Source: Whitmania pigra (Eukaryota > Annelida > Clitellata > Hirudinida > Haemopidae). Taken from it: 64,000 nucleotides of DNA. Location: positions 515,001 to 579,000 of the forward strand of contig JAJTWR010000302.1 in the NCBI GenBank assembly GCA_021613335.1, written 5' to 3'. Each line of letters starts with the position of its first letter. Position 1 is the stretch's first letter. The translations under genes and the position numbers were made by a program. This document shows, piece after piece, positions 1 to 12,479 of this stretch. Under the pieces are notes generated by a model that was not told the origin of the DNA, ran no database searches, and saw only the letters and a list, made by a program, of their open reading frames with translations.

Positions 1-2667
1 ATCATCACACAAACACATCACCACACAAAACATCATCACACAAACACATCACCATACAAACACATCACCACACAACACACATCACCATACAAACACATCA
101 CACACAAACACATCATCACACAAATACATCACCACACAACACATCACACAAACACATCACCACACAACAAACACATCACACAACACATCATCACACAAAC
201 ACATCACCACACAAACACATCATCACACAACAAACATCACCACACAAACACATCACCACACAACAAACACATCACCACACAAACACATCATCACACAAAC
301 ACACATCACACACAACACATCATCACACATTAACATCACACACAAACACATCACCACACAACAAACACATCACCACACAAACACATCACCACACAACAAA
401 CACATCACCATACAAACACATCACCACACAAACACATCACCATACAAACACATCACACACAAACACATCATCACACAAATACATCATCACACAAACACAT
501 CATCACACAAACGCATCACCACACAACAAACACATCACACAAACACATCATCACACAAACACATCACACACAAACACATCATCACACAACAAACATCACC
601 ACACAAACACATCACCACACAACAAACACATCACCACACAAACACATCATCACACAAACACATCATCACACATTAACATCATCACACACAAACACATCAC
701 ACACAACAAACACAACACATCACCACACAAACACATCACCACACAACAAACACATCATCACACAAACGCATCACACCACACAACAAACACATCACACAAA
801 CACATCATCACACAAACACATCACACACAAACACATCACCACACAACAAACACATCACCACACAAACACATCACCACACAACAAACACATCACACAAACA
901 CATCATCACACATTAACATCATCACACACAACACATCACCACACAACAAACACATCACCACACAAACACATCACCACACAACAAACACATCACACAAACA
1001 CATCATCACACATTAACATCATCACACACAAACACATCACCACACAACAAACACATCACCACACAAACACATCACCACACAACAAACACATCATCACACA
1101 AACGCATCACCACACAACAAACACATCACACAAACACATCATCACACAAACACATCACCACACAAACACATCACCACACAACAAACACATCACACAAACA
1201 CATCACCACACAACAAACACATCACACAAACACATCACCACACAACAAACACATCACACAAACACATCATCACACAAACACATCACCACACAAAACATCA
1301 TCACACAAACACATCACCATACAAACACATCACCACACAACACAACACATCACCACACAAACACATCACACACAAACACATCATCACACAAATACATCAT
1401 CACACAAACACATCATCACACAAACACATCACCACACAACAAACACATCACACAAACACATTATCACACAAACACATCACCACACAAACACATCATCACA
1501 CAACAAACATCACCACACAAACACATCATCACACAAACACATCATCACACATTAACATCATCACACACAAACACATCACCACACAACAAACACATCACCA
1601 CACAAACACATCACCACACAACAAACACATCACACAAACACATCATCACACATTAACATCATCACACACAAACACATCACCACACAACAAACACATCACC
1701 ACACAAAACACATCACCACACAACAAACACATCATCACACAAACGCAGCACCACACAACAAACACATCACACAAACACATCATCACACAAACACATCACA
1801 CACAAACACATCACCACACAACAAACACATCACCACACAAACACATCACCACACAACAAACACATCACACAAACACATCATCACACAAACGCATCACCAC
1901 ACAACAAACACATCACACAAACACATCATCACACATTAACATCATCACACACAAACACATCATCACACAAACACATCATCACACAAACACATCATCACAC
2001 AAATACATCATCACACAAACACATCATCACACAAATACATCACCACACAACAAACACATCACACAAACACATCACCACACAACAAACACATCACACAAAC
2101 ACATCACCACACAACAAACACATCACACAAACACATCATCACACAAACACATCACCACACAAAACATCATCACACAAACACATCACCATACAAACACATC
2201 ACCACACAAACACATCACCATACAAACACATCACACACAAACACATCATCACACAAATACATCATCACACAAACACATCATCACACAAACACATCACCAC
2301 ACAACAAACACATCACACAAACACATTATCACACAAACACATCACCACACAAACACATCATCACACAACAAACATCACCACACAAACACATCACCACACA
2401 ACAAACGCATCACCACACAACAAACAAACACATCACACAAACACACATCATCACACACAAACACATCACACACAAACACATCACCACACAACAACACATC
2501 ATCACACACACAAACACATCACACACAACAAACACATCACACAAACACATCATCACACAAACGCATCACCACACAACAAACACATCACACAAACACATCA
2601 TCACACATTAACATCATCACACACAAACACATCATCACACAAACACATCATCACACAAACACATCAT
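1..2667. repeat. Long G-poor minisatellite array
   Basis: About 2.7 kb of tandem units of roughly 12-17 bp built from ACAAACACATCATCAC and ACACATCACCACACAAC variants. The + strand is almost free of G, with rare exceptions in CGCATC variants. A recognisable variant with TTAACATCATCACACAC recurs many times (near 330, 670, 910, 1010, 1550, 1650, 1935 and 2605), which suggests higher-order duplication of blocks. The array runs off the left edge, so its full length is unknown. No coding function is supported. Confidence 0.95.
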
Positions 2668-3162
2668 CCTTCGTTGCACAGGTGTCAAGTTCAGCACAAA
2701 CAAACCGAGCAAATGTAAACTGTAAATTGAATATTTTCCATTTTCTAGAAAAAACAGAACAAAATCCAAGACTTTTTTTTCTCGAAATGGAATGTTCAAA
2801 TTCTACCAGTACTCGCGAGAAAGATGAAGCAATTAACCATGACATTAATGATGACGATGACGGCTGTGACAGCGATGACGCTGATGATGATGATGATGGC
2901 GATTAAAACGATTGCGATGACGACAAGGATGGTTGTAATGGTGATGAAGATCAATACGATGACTAGGCACTATCAAGCATGAAATTTAATGAAGCTAATT
3001 AATTTAATTAGCCCTTGACTCGAGGACTGAATTCAGACAGTTCAGCCATCACCATCATCATCATCATCATAATCCCGTCCCGTCCGCAACCCTCTCCCCC
3101 CACGGACTCCTTAAACCCTTAGACCACTGTCCCCCATTTTATCCTAGCCTATTATTACTTAC
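2668..3162. other. Intron or spacer with GAT-rich tract
   Basis: Lies between the left minisatellite and the second DNA-binding-domain exon of the receptor gene, so it is most likely receptor intron on the minus strand. It holds a degenerate GAT/GAC tract at about 2825-2965 and a short (CAT)n run at 3050-3071. No exon is convincing. Confidence 0.5.
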
Positions 3163-3894
3163 ATTCTTCTCTCATGCCGACCTGTTTGCACCTCTTGAGT
3201 CTGCAGGCCGGACACTTCCTTCTCATCCACATGTCCATGACGCAGTTGCCGCCATACTTGCAATGGTAGTGCAGGTTCCTGGTTATCGTGCGCCGGAAAA
3301 ACCCTGCAAAAGGAAAGCTAAGAATAAGCTAATTGGAAAGTTAGACTTTAACAGGTCGTTATCGAATGAATGATGGCGATGATGAATGATGACGACGGTG
3401 ATGGCAGTTGTATGCTTTCCATGCAGTTTATTTTTTAACCAAAACTTTAATCAAGAAATCTTTTCTCTCTTTTTTAACACGTTTGCATGGGAGTGGTTCT
3501 CACGGGCCATTAGCTGGATTATAAATAATCAATTACTTAGCGCGTAATACTTTTTTTTTAATTTTTGATTTTTAAATTTTCAAACAAAGCTTCCCAGGTG
3601 CTTTTATCTCGATTAATCTCGGGATCTTCTAAGGATGTTCACAAGTCTTTATTCTCTCTGCATCGGGATCATCTCAAAAAATGAATGTTAGACTTGTTAG
3701 AAGATTACGTCGTTACCTGTTACTGTTACGTAATTTCAGAACATCAGAGAGCAATCTTATACGTCTGGAGTTTATCGGGAATAAATTCTTCTGTGATCTG
3801 ACAGCGTGGCGTGGCGTACAAAGAGGAAGGATGTAAGCTATGCAAATCATTCCAAGGCAACGCAATACGAATGTAAGGTGAAAAGCTGGAACGC

Positions 3895-3958
<64 letters not shown>

Positions 3959-6900
3959 CATTATTATTATTATTTTTATTATCATTATTTTTATTATTAG
4001 ATACAATTTTTTTTTTATTATTAGCTTTTGGGCAAACAAGTTTTAGTTAGCTTGAGTTTGGCGGCACACGAAATCGCTAGCAAGCTATTTGATTCCATTT
4101 AACTGATCGAAACGACTTGAAAACGGAAATTAAAAACACAAATTTAAAAAAAAAACATTTAGATTAAAAAATCATTTTAGTGAAACTAACTAAAAAGCGA
4201 TCAAAAAATGTTAAAAAATTAGCAATAAGTTCACTTTGTCTGAGAAGTTTTTCGAAGCCATAAAAAGTGCTTCTACTAGAGGGCACAATTGTAAATCACA
4301 TAGGATGGCTTCGGGAAACTTAAAAAATAATTATTTCAGCACAAGGGTGGTTTCCTTATGGAATAAACCAGATAAGGAAACCATCCATGCAGACACTATA
4401 GATACATTTAAGATTTACTTAAGTAATTATTATTATAACTTTTATTATAACTAAAAAGAGTGGTTATTACACAGATCCAGGTCTTCTTAACCATTATAAA
4501 TAATTGTCATGTTATGTCGACAGTGCACGTCCTTGAAAATAAACAAAAAGATCTACATGCAAGCGAGACTTGATGGGTTTGATTTTCTAATCGTTGATTG
4601 GCCCGCTCGTCTTTTGAAATCTTTTAATCAAACACTAGTTTGTTGAAAGCTTTCTGACGATGCAATAATAAACGCCATATCGAGTCGATATTGAACCTGT
4701 GAGCTTTTTTTTTTGCAAACACATCAGGCCTAAATGAAATACTTCAGGATCCTTAAGAAAGGCCGAAGCCTTGCACTTTCAGAGTGCAAAGCATCCTTTA
4801 TAACGGCCTTCTATTGTTGAACATTGAGGCACTGAGCGTGAGTTCCACCTTTAAAAGTTAAAAGTTTTTTTCTTTCTTAAACTCTCGTCGATAAAGGGAC
4901 GGGTAATAAACACGAAGTCTTTAGGGATTCAGTGAAAGCTACGAAGAATCCTTGAGCTCCATTATGCTGTGAAGAGTTCCATTCAATTCGTTGGTCATCG
5001 CAAGACTTAAATCTTGAAAAAGCAATATTCCAGGGACGGCCAAAAACCTTAGTTAGAGACACTGGATGTTTAAGTAGGACTCAGGAGATAATAGACGTGC
5101 TTGATGGAGTATCCGTGGAAAGTCTTTACGGACGAAAAAAATAAACATTCGTTCGCCGAGAAAAAGAAATTGTTGAAGCCATATTTCTGATGTGGACGGT
5201 GAGAGCTAAATTGAAACTATCGAATGGAGAAAAGTTGAGCTTCAGTGACATCACATTTATAACGAAATATTTATAACATCACATTTATAACGAAGTATTT
5301 ATAGCATCACATTTATAATAAAGTATTTATAACATCACATTTATAACGAAGTATTTATAGCATCACATTTATAATAAAGTATTTATAACATAAGATTGTT
5401 TAAACAAAATGGTTATTTGTCTGGGCATTAGCCGCCCCCATACTAAAAAAAATTACTAAATATGAAATACTTTTGTTAAATTTTTGTTTAATTCATGATG
5501 AAGGAACATTCCTAAATGGCTAAGACTTCTGTCTCTCTTTCTCTTTTGAGCAGCTCGGATGAAGAATTCCAGTGTGGGAGCATCGTCCTAACCATAGAGT
5601 CATATAATGGATATCAAATAACTTAATAACCTAATAACTAAATAAATCTCCCATAACAACGTATCGGAGGCCTCGGACATGGTTTGGATCGCTGGACGAA
5701 AGCAAATCTAAATTTTCCAGTAACAGAACTCTTCTTAAGCCGGACATTTTGATAAATGGAAAAAAAATTTAGAGAATTAAATGAATTTTGAAAGTGCAGT
5801 TTTGCTTCACTTAACCACGAATCCGAAGGACGGTTTCCGATGGCTCCGAGAAGACGAATCGTTCTTTCGTTTTAAAGGTTTCAGAAAATAAAAAAACACA
5901 GCTGCAGCAGTCCGGAGACAAACGTCTCGGAAGTCGAGAGGAGAGGCAAAACTTTGACTTGACGGATGCTTGGAAAGGACTGGAAGAATTTTTATTGAAA
6001 ATGGAAAATTGCTCTTATAAAAATTTTCTCAACGAGCACTTTTTTTTGCTCTTGCGATCTTGTCGACAGCGTTGAAAGATTGTGCGACACTCGATTGTGG
6101 CTGGCAACATTCCACCGGATAAACTGGGCATTGTTTGAATCGTCAGTGCATTAACAAATCATTAGGAACATAATATCATGAATCCCATGAATGGAATGGC
6201 TTAGTAATTGTCAGACATGCTACATTATGTGCACTCAACATCAAGAATGTCTTAGCAGGGGGGCATGCTCTGGGACAGGTGGGTGGATGTAGGGGAGAAC
6301 AGCTACTAAAATTTTTGTCGAAAGTGGTAAATTATTGAAATAATTTAAAAATAAATTAAATGAAAATACATTTTTAAAATTGTAATTTAATTTTTTTTAT
6401 TAATTTTTATTTTATATACTTTTCATATATTTTCCAAATGACGGGGAGGGCGGTGGTCGCACACACTCCTCTAAATCCGCCCCTGCTCAACACTGCCTTA
6501 ACCAAATCGTAGCGAATCAGTGTTCCACACCAAAAAGGGTGTCTTCATAAAATGAATTCCCAGCCCATATTGATGGTGGTCCTTAACAAGAGCGACGAGT
6601 TTTCGACATTTTCTAGGGTGTTGTCGATTCTTTTGTGAATGGCAACGACGACTGCGCAACAATGCAGAGCTTTGAATGACGCTGTGTCCGAACAGGCGAT
6701 CTCGTGGTTGGAACGTGGAAGTCTAAAAATTTACTTCTTTTTAAATGCTCGTCGTTTTCTGTACTTAACGGATGGAAATATGTCTTGAAATTGTCAAAAT
6801 CTCGAAGGAACACCATGTCTTATTTCCTTCGGGATTGTAGCTTAAGAGAAACTTTTGGAAAGGGATATAATCTATAATCAAATAAATAAATAAATAAATA

Positions 6901-8963
6901 TATATATAAATAGGAAATCCCCAATGAAGCGATGACATTTCCTGGAGGAATTTCATGGAAAATCCCCACGGTTTCAACGAAAAGAGATGCCATCGGAAGT
7001 CCAAACGTAATGGATCCGACCTTGGTTTTTAACAACCGGGCTTCGAGAATGTAAAAAGTTTCCGAGAAAAAATGGGTCTCGATGAAATTCTATTCGACGG
7101 AGGTCAGTGATTGAAATGGCGAGGCCTTTGGGAATAATTCGTAGTAATCGTTCGCAGCAGCCGTTATTTGAAAGATGAGAAACCGCAATTACTAGGAGCC
7201 AAGCTTCTCTGGAAAGAGATGAAAGATTAGAGAAAGTCTGATTAAAAAGAGACATTTGAGACATTCATGAGGAGAAAATTGTCTCGGCAGGTTAGAAGCA
7301 GGCTGTTTGAAAAGGGCTAATCAAGATTTACTCCGTTGTTTCAAATTTTCGTTTGTTTCTCAAATCGTCGTTCAGTTGATAAATTAAAAACCAAAACAAC
7401 CTCAAACTTGCACTCACCTTTACAGCCCTCACAACTGAGGGTGTTGTAGTGGTACCCGGACGCCTTGTCGCCACAGATGACGCAGAGATCCTTGGTGGAA
7501 TGTTTCTTGGGTACGTGGCTCCTGGCGAGGACGGACCGTGGCTTCGAGGGAGACGAGGGCCGCGAAGTCTCGCCAGCGGAAGCGAAAGACGAATCCGACG
7601 ACTCGTTCGGAGGGTGCGCGAGGGGCCTTGGAACGGACGACGTGGGCAGCGCCAGACGGGGCGATGACGGTCTCAGCGGAGGCAAGGATGGCGACGACGA
7701 CGACATGAGCGACGTACTTTGATCGGTGCACGGACTGCTCGCTGCGGTCGAGTTTCCTCCTGCAGCTCGCGGCGATTCGTTGATTGAATCGGAGAATCGA
7801 TGTAAAGGAAATCGTGGAGTACCTGAGATGTCGGAAGACAGACGACGTCTAACTTCGCCTTCGACGTCGAGACGAGGCGAGTCCTGATGATGATGTTGTT
7901 GACGATGATTAGCTGAATCTTTCATAGAGTATTGGGTGTCTTTATTGTCATGCATACCACCAGTACCACTACCACCAACACCACCAGCAGTACCAGCAGT
8001 AGTAGAGGCAAAGTGTACCGGAATCGAACTGCGCCTCGGACAGCCGCGATGGGCCTGAGACTTTTCGTACTGGTGGACTATCACCGGAGTATTGTCCAAT
8101 ACCGAGGAGTAGCGACGTGAGTATGACTCCATCCTACGGCCCTCGAATCCGGAATAGGATCCGCTAGCTTCTAGGGAATAGGGCGAAGCGAGGTGCGTTT
8201 CCGAAGACGAGAGACCCATCTTCTCGATTCTGAAATCGGATCTTAAGTCCTGACTGTAAGGACCTAGATCGTCGAGGTTGTTCTTCGAACGGCTTTTGAA
8301 TTGGAGCCGGCCACCAGAAACTAAGCTCGCTTCACGGTAATTTAGTTTCCCGTCGAGCGATGGCCTGGCGAAGTTTTCCGGTCGGATTTCTCCTCCCACG
8401 CAAGCAGAGGCGTCGTTTTTGGAGGACGTGCCATGCTGACGATTTGAGATTCTCTCTCTGGTCGTTATGACGTCGTTAAACACGACGGCCTTGTCGTGGG
8501 CGAGAGAAGAATCTCTGCCGTGGTGGTCTTCGGCAGAGTTGGCGGAATCAGACGGAGGGGAATGGCCAGTCTCGACGGCCGTCGTTCTGGAGGTAGCTGT
8601 CGCTTGATGATCGTGTCTGCCGACTGCAGAAACGTCGTGGTACGGATGGTATTTGACCGACAGAGGAGATTCTCCGAAAGAAGAGTTCATTCTTGCGTAG
8701 GGAGGCATGGAACAGCTTCTGCCGTGGTGGAAACTGTTGCGATACTCCTGCCATCCACCGGCGCCCATCGCCCTGCCGAATCCCGGGGCCGGTGAAGCGC
8801 CGGCGAAGTTCCTACGAGAACGACCTGAACCCTCTGACCTGAGCACCCTTGCAAACCTACTTTCCCAGCTGGACGGGTCCTCGTCATCAGCTTGGTCGGA
8901 TGTACCAGGTGCGTAAAGATTGCGCGAATGTTCGTTAGGCTGCCACATAACGGTCATCAGCAT
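3163..8963 (-). CDS. EcR: Ecdysone-receptor-like nuclear receptor (NR1H type), 5' coding part
   Basis: Two coding exons are visible, 7418-8963 and 3163-3303; the gene continues beyond the left edge, so hinge and ligand-binding domain are missing. The ATG at 8963 follows an in-frame stop and opens an N-terminal region of about 490 residues, rich in Ser, Arg, His and Pro and probably disordered. Zinc finger 1 follows (Cys494, 497, 511, 514) with P-box CEGCKG. The donor AAAG/GTGAGT joins TTGCAG/GGTTTTTC, restoring GFFRR at the usual receptor intron site. Zinc finger 2 uses Cys530, 536, 546 and 549 within CKYGGNC and [17 protein letters not shown]. The family binds DNA in the nucleus, usually with RXR, under lipid or steroid control. 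The finger sequence resembles EcR/FXR/LXR; EcR is favoured from the WMRRKC...ACRLKRC wording. The 4.1 kb intron holds repeats and a LINE fragment. Confidence 0.8.
3897..4018. repeat. (TTA)n microsatellite
   Basis: Nearly pure TTA repeat of about 60 bp followed by interrupted TTA/TTTTTATTA. It lies in the large receptor intron, just upstream of the LINE-like fragment at 4230. Poly-Tyr and poly-Ile reading frames here are repeat artefacts. Confidence 0.9.
4230..4454 (+). mobile_element. 3' end of a CR1/jockey-like LINE reverse transcriptase ORF
   Basis: The frame reads FTLSEKFF...STRGHN...[12 protein letters not shown]...TIDTFKIYL and then stops. This is the conserved extreme C-terminus of many CR1/jockey-type reverse transcriptases, where a TRGH motif is followed by FF-x-R-V-x-LWN and a terminal SFK/TFK helix. 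The fragment is only about 75 codons, lacks all catalytic domains and ends close to TTATTATAAC repeats. It is a 5'-truncated dead copy inside the receptor intron. Confidence 0.6.
5249..5388. repeat. 28-bp minisatellite, five copies
   Basis: Five head-to-tail units of 28 bp beginning CATCACATTTATAAC and ending GTATTTATAA or GTATTTATAG. Units 2 and 4 share the variant ending ATAG, and units 3 and 5 share AATAAAG, so a two-unit block seems to have duplicated. It lies in the receptor intron. Confidence 0.9.
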
Positions 8964-9439
8964 TACGTCTTTGGCTTCTTATCGACTGTCGAACTGTTTA
9001 AATCGAAGACGAAGTAGTTGACATCAAGAGAGGTTATATAACCGGATTTTTTCTTTCGAACGTTATTGTTGTTGCTATTGAATCTTTGAACGAGTTTCAA
9101 ACATCACAATCTCGTTTTAAATAATTACCTTTTAAAACCTGATTAAATTATTTTCAATAAAAAACCACTACAACGAAACGAAGGACGCGAAAGAAAATTC
9201 AACGTTTCGGTTTATTAAGGTTATTACATCGTGAGGCCGTTCATTCAGTCCATGTTAATCAAACAAGAAACTCGATAGCTGTCGTGCGGAACAATGTTGG
9301 ATTGGACTGTCTGTCTTCAAAGAAACATGAAATAGCGAGTGGTATAATTCTGGTAAATTTCCGACAGAAGAGCGTGCTATGCTTATGATGAACTTTTGCT
9401 CCTTGTTTCCCCCTCCGTCGCAAGTGATTTATACTTTAT

Positions 9440-9510
9440 TCTATTTATTTATTTATTTATTTATTTATTCGATTAGAGTTCGTTGCGTGACTAAGATGAT
9501 TTGAATTTGT
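9440..9510. repeat. SINE-like tail, copy A
   Basis: A (TTTA)n tract joined to TTCGATTAGAGTTCGTTG followed by CGTGACTAAGATGATTTG. The same arrangement recurs at 11348-11405 with a few substitutions, and part of it in reverse orientation at 6868-6905. Read on the minus strand, each copy ends in AATAAATAAAT, as the 3' tail of a SINE or LINE would. Confidence 0.6.
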
Positions 9511-10783
9511 TTTGTACTTTATGAGGGTGGGTTATTTGGACTGGGGTTGGTTCGAAGTCAGTAACAGTGTCTAACAGTGGATTGGGACTGATCACATGGC
9601 TCTTGGTGATATGCCATTTCTTTTCTAGTTACGTAGTTTAATTGGGAATGTCTTTGCAAAATAAACAAACAAAAATAAATAAAATAAATAAATTGGAGGG
9701 TATAAGTAAAAAATAGGCTCATATTGCAAATATCGATTTAATGAATGCATGACCACTAGACTTTTTTCTGTGTGTTTGCGGGCGCAAACTAATCAAAATT
9801 TGACAGGAGAGGAAATTAGCCAACCAATCACAAGGAGATTGGAAAAATACAACATAAGGTCACAGAACACGATCTCATAACATCTGGATAATTAGATAAT
9901 ATAATAAGAATAATATATTTATATATTAACTATTTATTTAAATAACAAATAAAACAAGACCTTACCACGGAATTTGAGAATTTTAATAAGTTCATTCAAT
10001 CTACGGTGAAATCCTCTGTTTGTTTTTTTATTTATTTACAGCTGTAACTGTTACGTTACTTTTCTCTAAATTATTTACATTTAAAAACAAAATGACAAAA
10101 ATGACAAAAAAACAAACCAAATCGGCTAACGTTAGCTAAAGTTTTCAGCTCATAGATCGAGCTACGCCTAATCGGCTAAATGGGCGTTTTGTTTGTCGTA
10201 TGAGAAAGCTACGAAGCACACTTTATTAAGACAACATCGTCAATTGCCGGGCCGACCGTTCGGTGCACGCACCGTGTAAGAAGTAGGCCGACGCCTTAAA
10301 GCTATTCTATTTATTTCTGTCTCTTACTAATTGAGGTTCACATCTCTTTTTTTTTCTCTCCCTCTTTTCATATCCCAGTCTCTTTTTCGATTTTTTTTTA
10401 TTTGTCTCCTTGTAATGTCTCCTCGTGACCCACATCTTTGGCTGGGTTGAGTTTGGTGGTCTTTAGGGCTCCTCAAAAATATAAACTAGTTCGAGCGGTA
10501 ACTTATCGTCGGATTATTTTTAGATTACATTCATTTTAGCGACGTTTTAAGGAATGGCGTTATCTCGGGTCAGTTTCAGAACTGATTTTACAACTCAATT
10601 TTTGTCAAAAAATTAAAAAGAAAATGTAGACGGACAATATCTTTCCATTACATCACTGGCTGTGAAAATATATTACCTCATCGTCGTCATCATCATCAAC
10701 ACCCTCATCGTGTCTTGCAGGAGACCCGTTCATGAACGCTTTGTTTTCACGTGCACTCTCAACTAACAGGTGACAGCAATAAA

Positions 10784-10865
10784 AATAATAACAATAATAA
10801 TAATAATAATAATAATTATAATAATAATTATAATAATAATAATGATAATAACAATAATAATAACT
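10784..10865. repeat. Interrupted (AAT)n microsatellite
   Basis: AAT/AATAATTAT repeats with some AAC interruptions, in the spacer upstream of the receptor. The Tyr- or Ile-rich frames across it are artefacts. Confidence 0.85.
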
Positions 10866-11347
10866 ATTACTATCCTCGTTGTAGATACTAATAAACAGAT
10901 CGTAAATTGTCGATGGCGACATATTTCTGTTTGAATGAATACTTCAAAAGGGGTACCACGCGCACGAGAAACTTCAGGCCTTGGAAATTTATACAACTAT
11001 ATATTTAAGAATCCAACGATGACATCCTTGGAAGATTTAATCCTCTAAAGTTTCTCGCAAATGTACTTAATGAGGCTGTCCTCGACTCGTATAGATAACC
11101 TTGATGCGTTGTCGTTTCTCGAGTTCTTTCAGCCTCCGAGAGCTTTTTTTTAGTCAACCTCACGCACCTGATTGTCTCAGTGAGCATTGAATATTCTAAG
11201 CCAAACTTTATTTCAAGACATGATTAGGGCAATCTTTGCTTGGCTCGTCAAAAAGATTTAAAAAGCCTGTATTTATTGAGCTGATTTTTTTGTCGTTTTT
11301 AGGATCACTCTGGATCGACAGAGTCAGACAGTGACGTCAGCCACTGT

Positions 11348-11405
11348 TATTTATTTATTATTTTATTTATTTGATTATAGTTCGTTGCATGACTAAGATG
11401 ATTTG
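11348..11405. repeat. SINE-like tail, copy B
   Basis: Second copy of the element at 9440-9510. An imperfect TTTA tract is followed by TTGATTATAGTTCGTTGC and ATGACTAAGATGATTTG. Similarity stops at about 11405. Confidence 0.6.
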
Positions 11406-12111
11406 GTCAGCCACTGACAATTGACAAGACAATCATATGTAAGATGTTGGACAACTCCAGGGTGAGTTTATGAAAGCAGTTCAGTTCAGTGTGCTTGACT
11501 CGAGTCAGCGAATAATTTCTTCTTCCAGACTCCATTAAAACCGTCCACGTACGGATGTTGATTACAGGATGTTTATTGCTCGCATAACGACTTAAGCGAT
11601 CGTGCCAGGCTCGTAAATATTTCAGCCGTTTGTCCGAAGTCGTTGTTTTGCCTAAACAACCGCAGAACTATTGATCGATCGATTGCGCGAAAACGAAAAA
11701 AGAAGCAGACGACGGAGACGTTGTAAATCGAACGAGTACGCAGTTTCAATTACTAAGTACTACAGTACTACGACGACAAAGCTATTAATTCATAGCAACT
11801 GAAAGTGATTCACATCTTGTAAAGAAATCGTTAAGAATCGATCTACAACGAGTAGGGACTGCTTTTCGTCTTTCTTATTTTTATTCGGTTATGGATCGAG
11901 TCCAAGAAATAACTTATAAACAACATCTGCCTGCCGTTATCGGCGAAAGTAAAGTCGATAAATCACCATTAATCTTCAGGAGAGCGGTTGATGAAAACAA
12001 GTTTTTCTTCTCATTGAAAAGCATATTCTCGAGAAGTAAACGAATCCAATAAAGAATTAAGAGATGAGAGATTAATAGCAACGACTTTCGAAAGTGCCCC
12101 AAAACTCGAAT

Positions 12112-12260
12112 CCGTAACCCTAACCCTAACCCTAACCTCTCCTCTAACCTTAACCCCTACCCCTACCCTTTGCCCCTAACCCTGACCTTGACCCCTTAAC
12201 CCTACCCATAACCTCTGCCCCTTAACCCTCACCCCGACCCTTAATCCTGCCACTTAACCC
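12112..12260. repeat. Interstitial telomere-like repeats
   Basis: Begins with perfect TAACCC units (GTAACCCTAACCCTAACCC) and decays into variants such as TAACCCCTACCC, TAACCCTGACC and TTAACCCTCACC over about 150 bp. TTAGGG/CCCTAA is the usual animal telomere unit. The sequence on both sides is ordinary spacer, so this is interstitial. Confidence 0.85.
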
Positions 12261-12447
12261 TTTCCCTAGCTCTTATAAATACTTTCCATACAAAGTTTTT
12301 TATTGATCATATCTTAACCATAACACTTGCCTGTTAAAGCTAATCCCATAATTCCGTTACCTTTACCGTTACCTTTTATTTAGTGACATTTCAAACCTCG
12401 AAATTTGTGCTTTCTGAGTTACTATATTAATATTAAGTATTATTATT

Positions 12448-12479
<32 letters not shown>

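Larger units (their letters stand above)
8964..12110. other. Gene-poor region upstream of the receptor
   Basis: No supported coding exon. It contains a (TTTA)n run attached to a short conserved sequence at 9440-9510, a related copy at 11348-11405, and an interrupted (AAT)n microsatellite at 10784-10865. Receptor promoter and 5' UTR exons could lie here but cannot be recognised. Confidence 0.5.

Noticed and set aside
1..2667. Possible CRISPR-like array
   Set aside because: Units are contiguous and of similar sequence throughout, with no alternating unique spacers, and the rest of the window is animal DNA.
6254..6488. Region beginning AGCAGGGG and ending with its inverse, suggestive of a hAT-type element
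   Set aside because: Only about 8 bp of inverted ends match and the flanking 8 bp do not form a target-site duplication.
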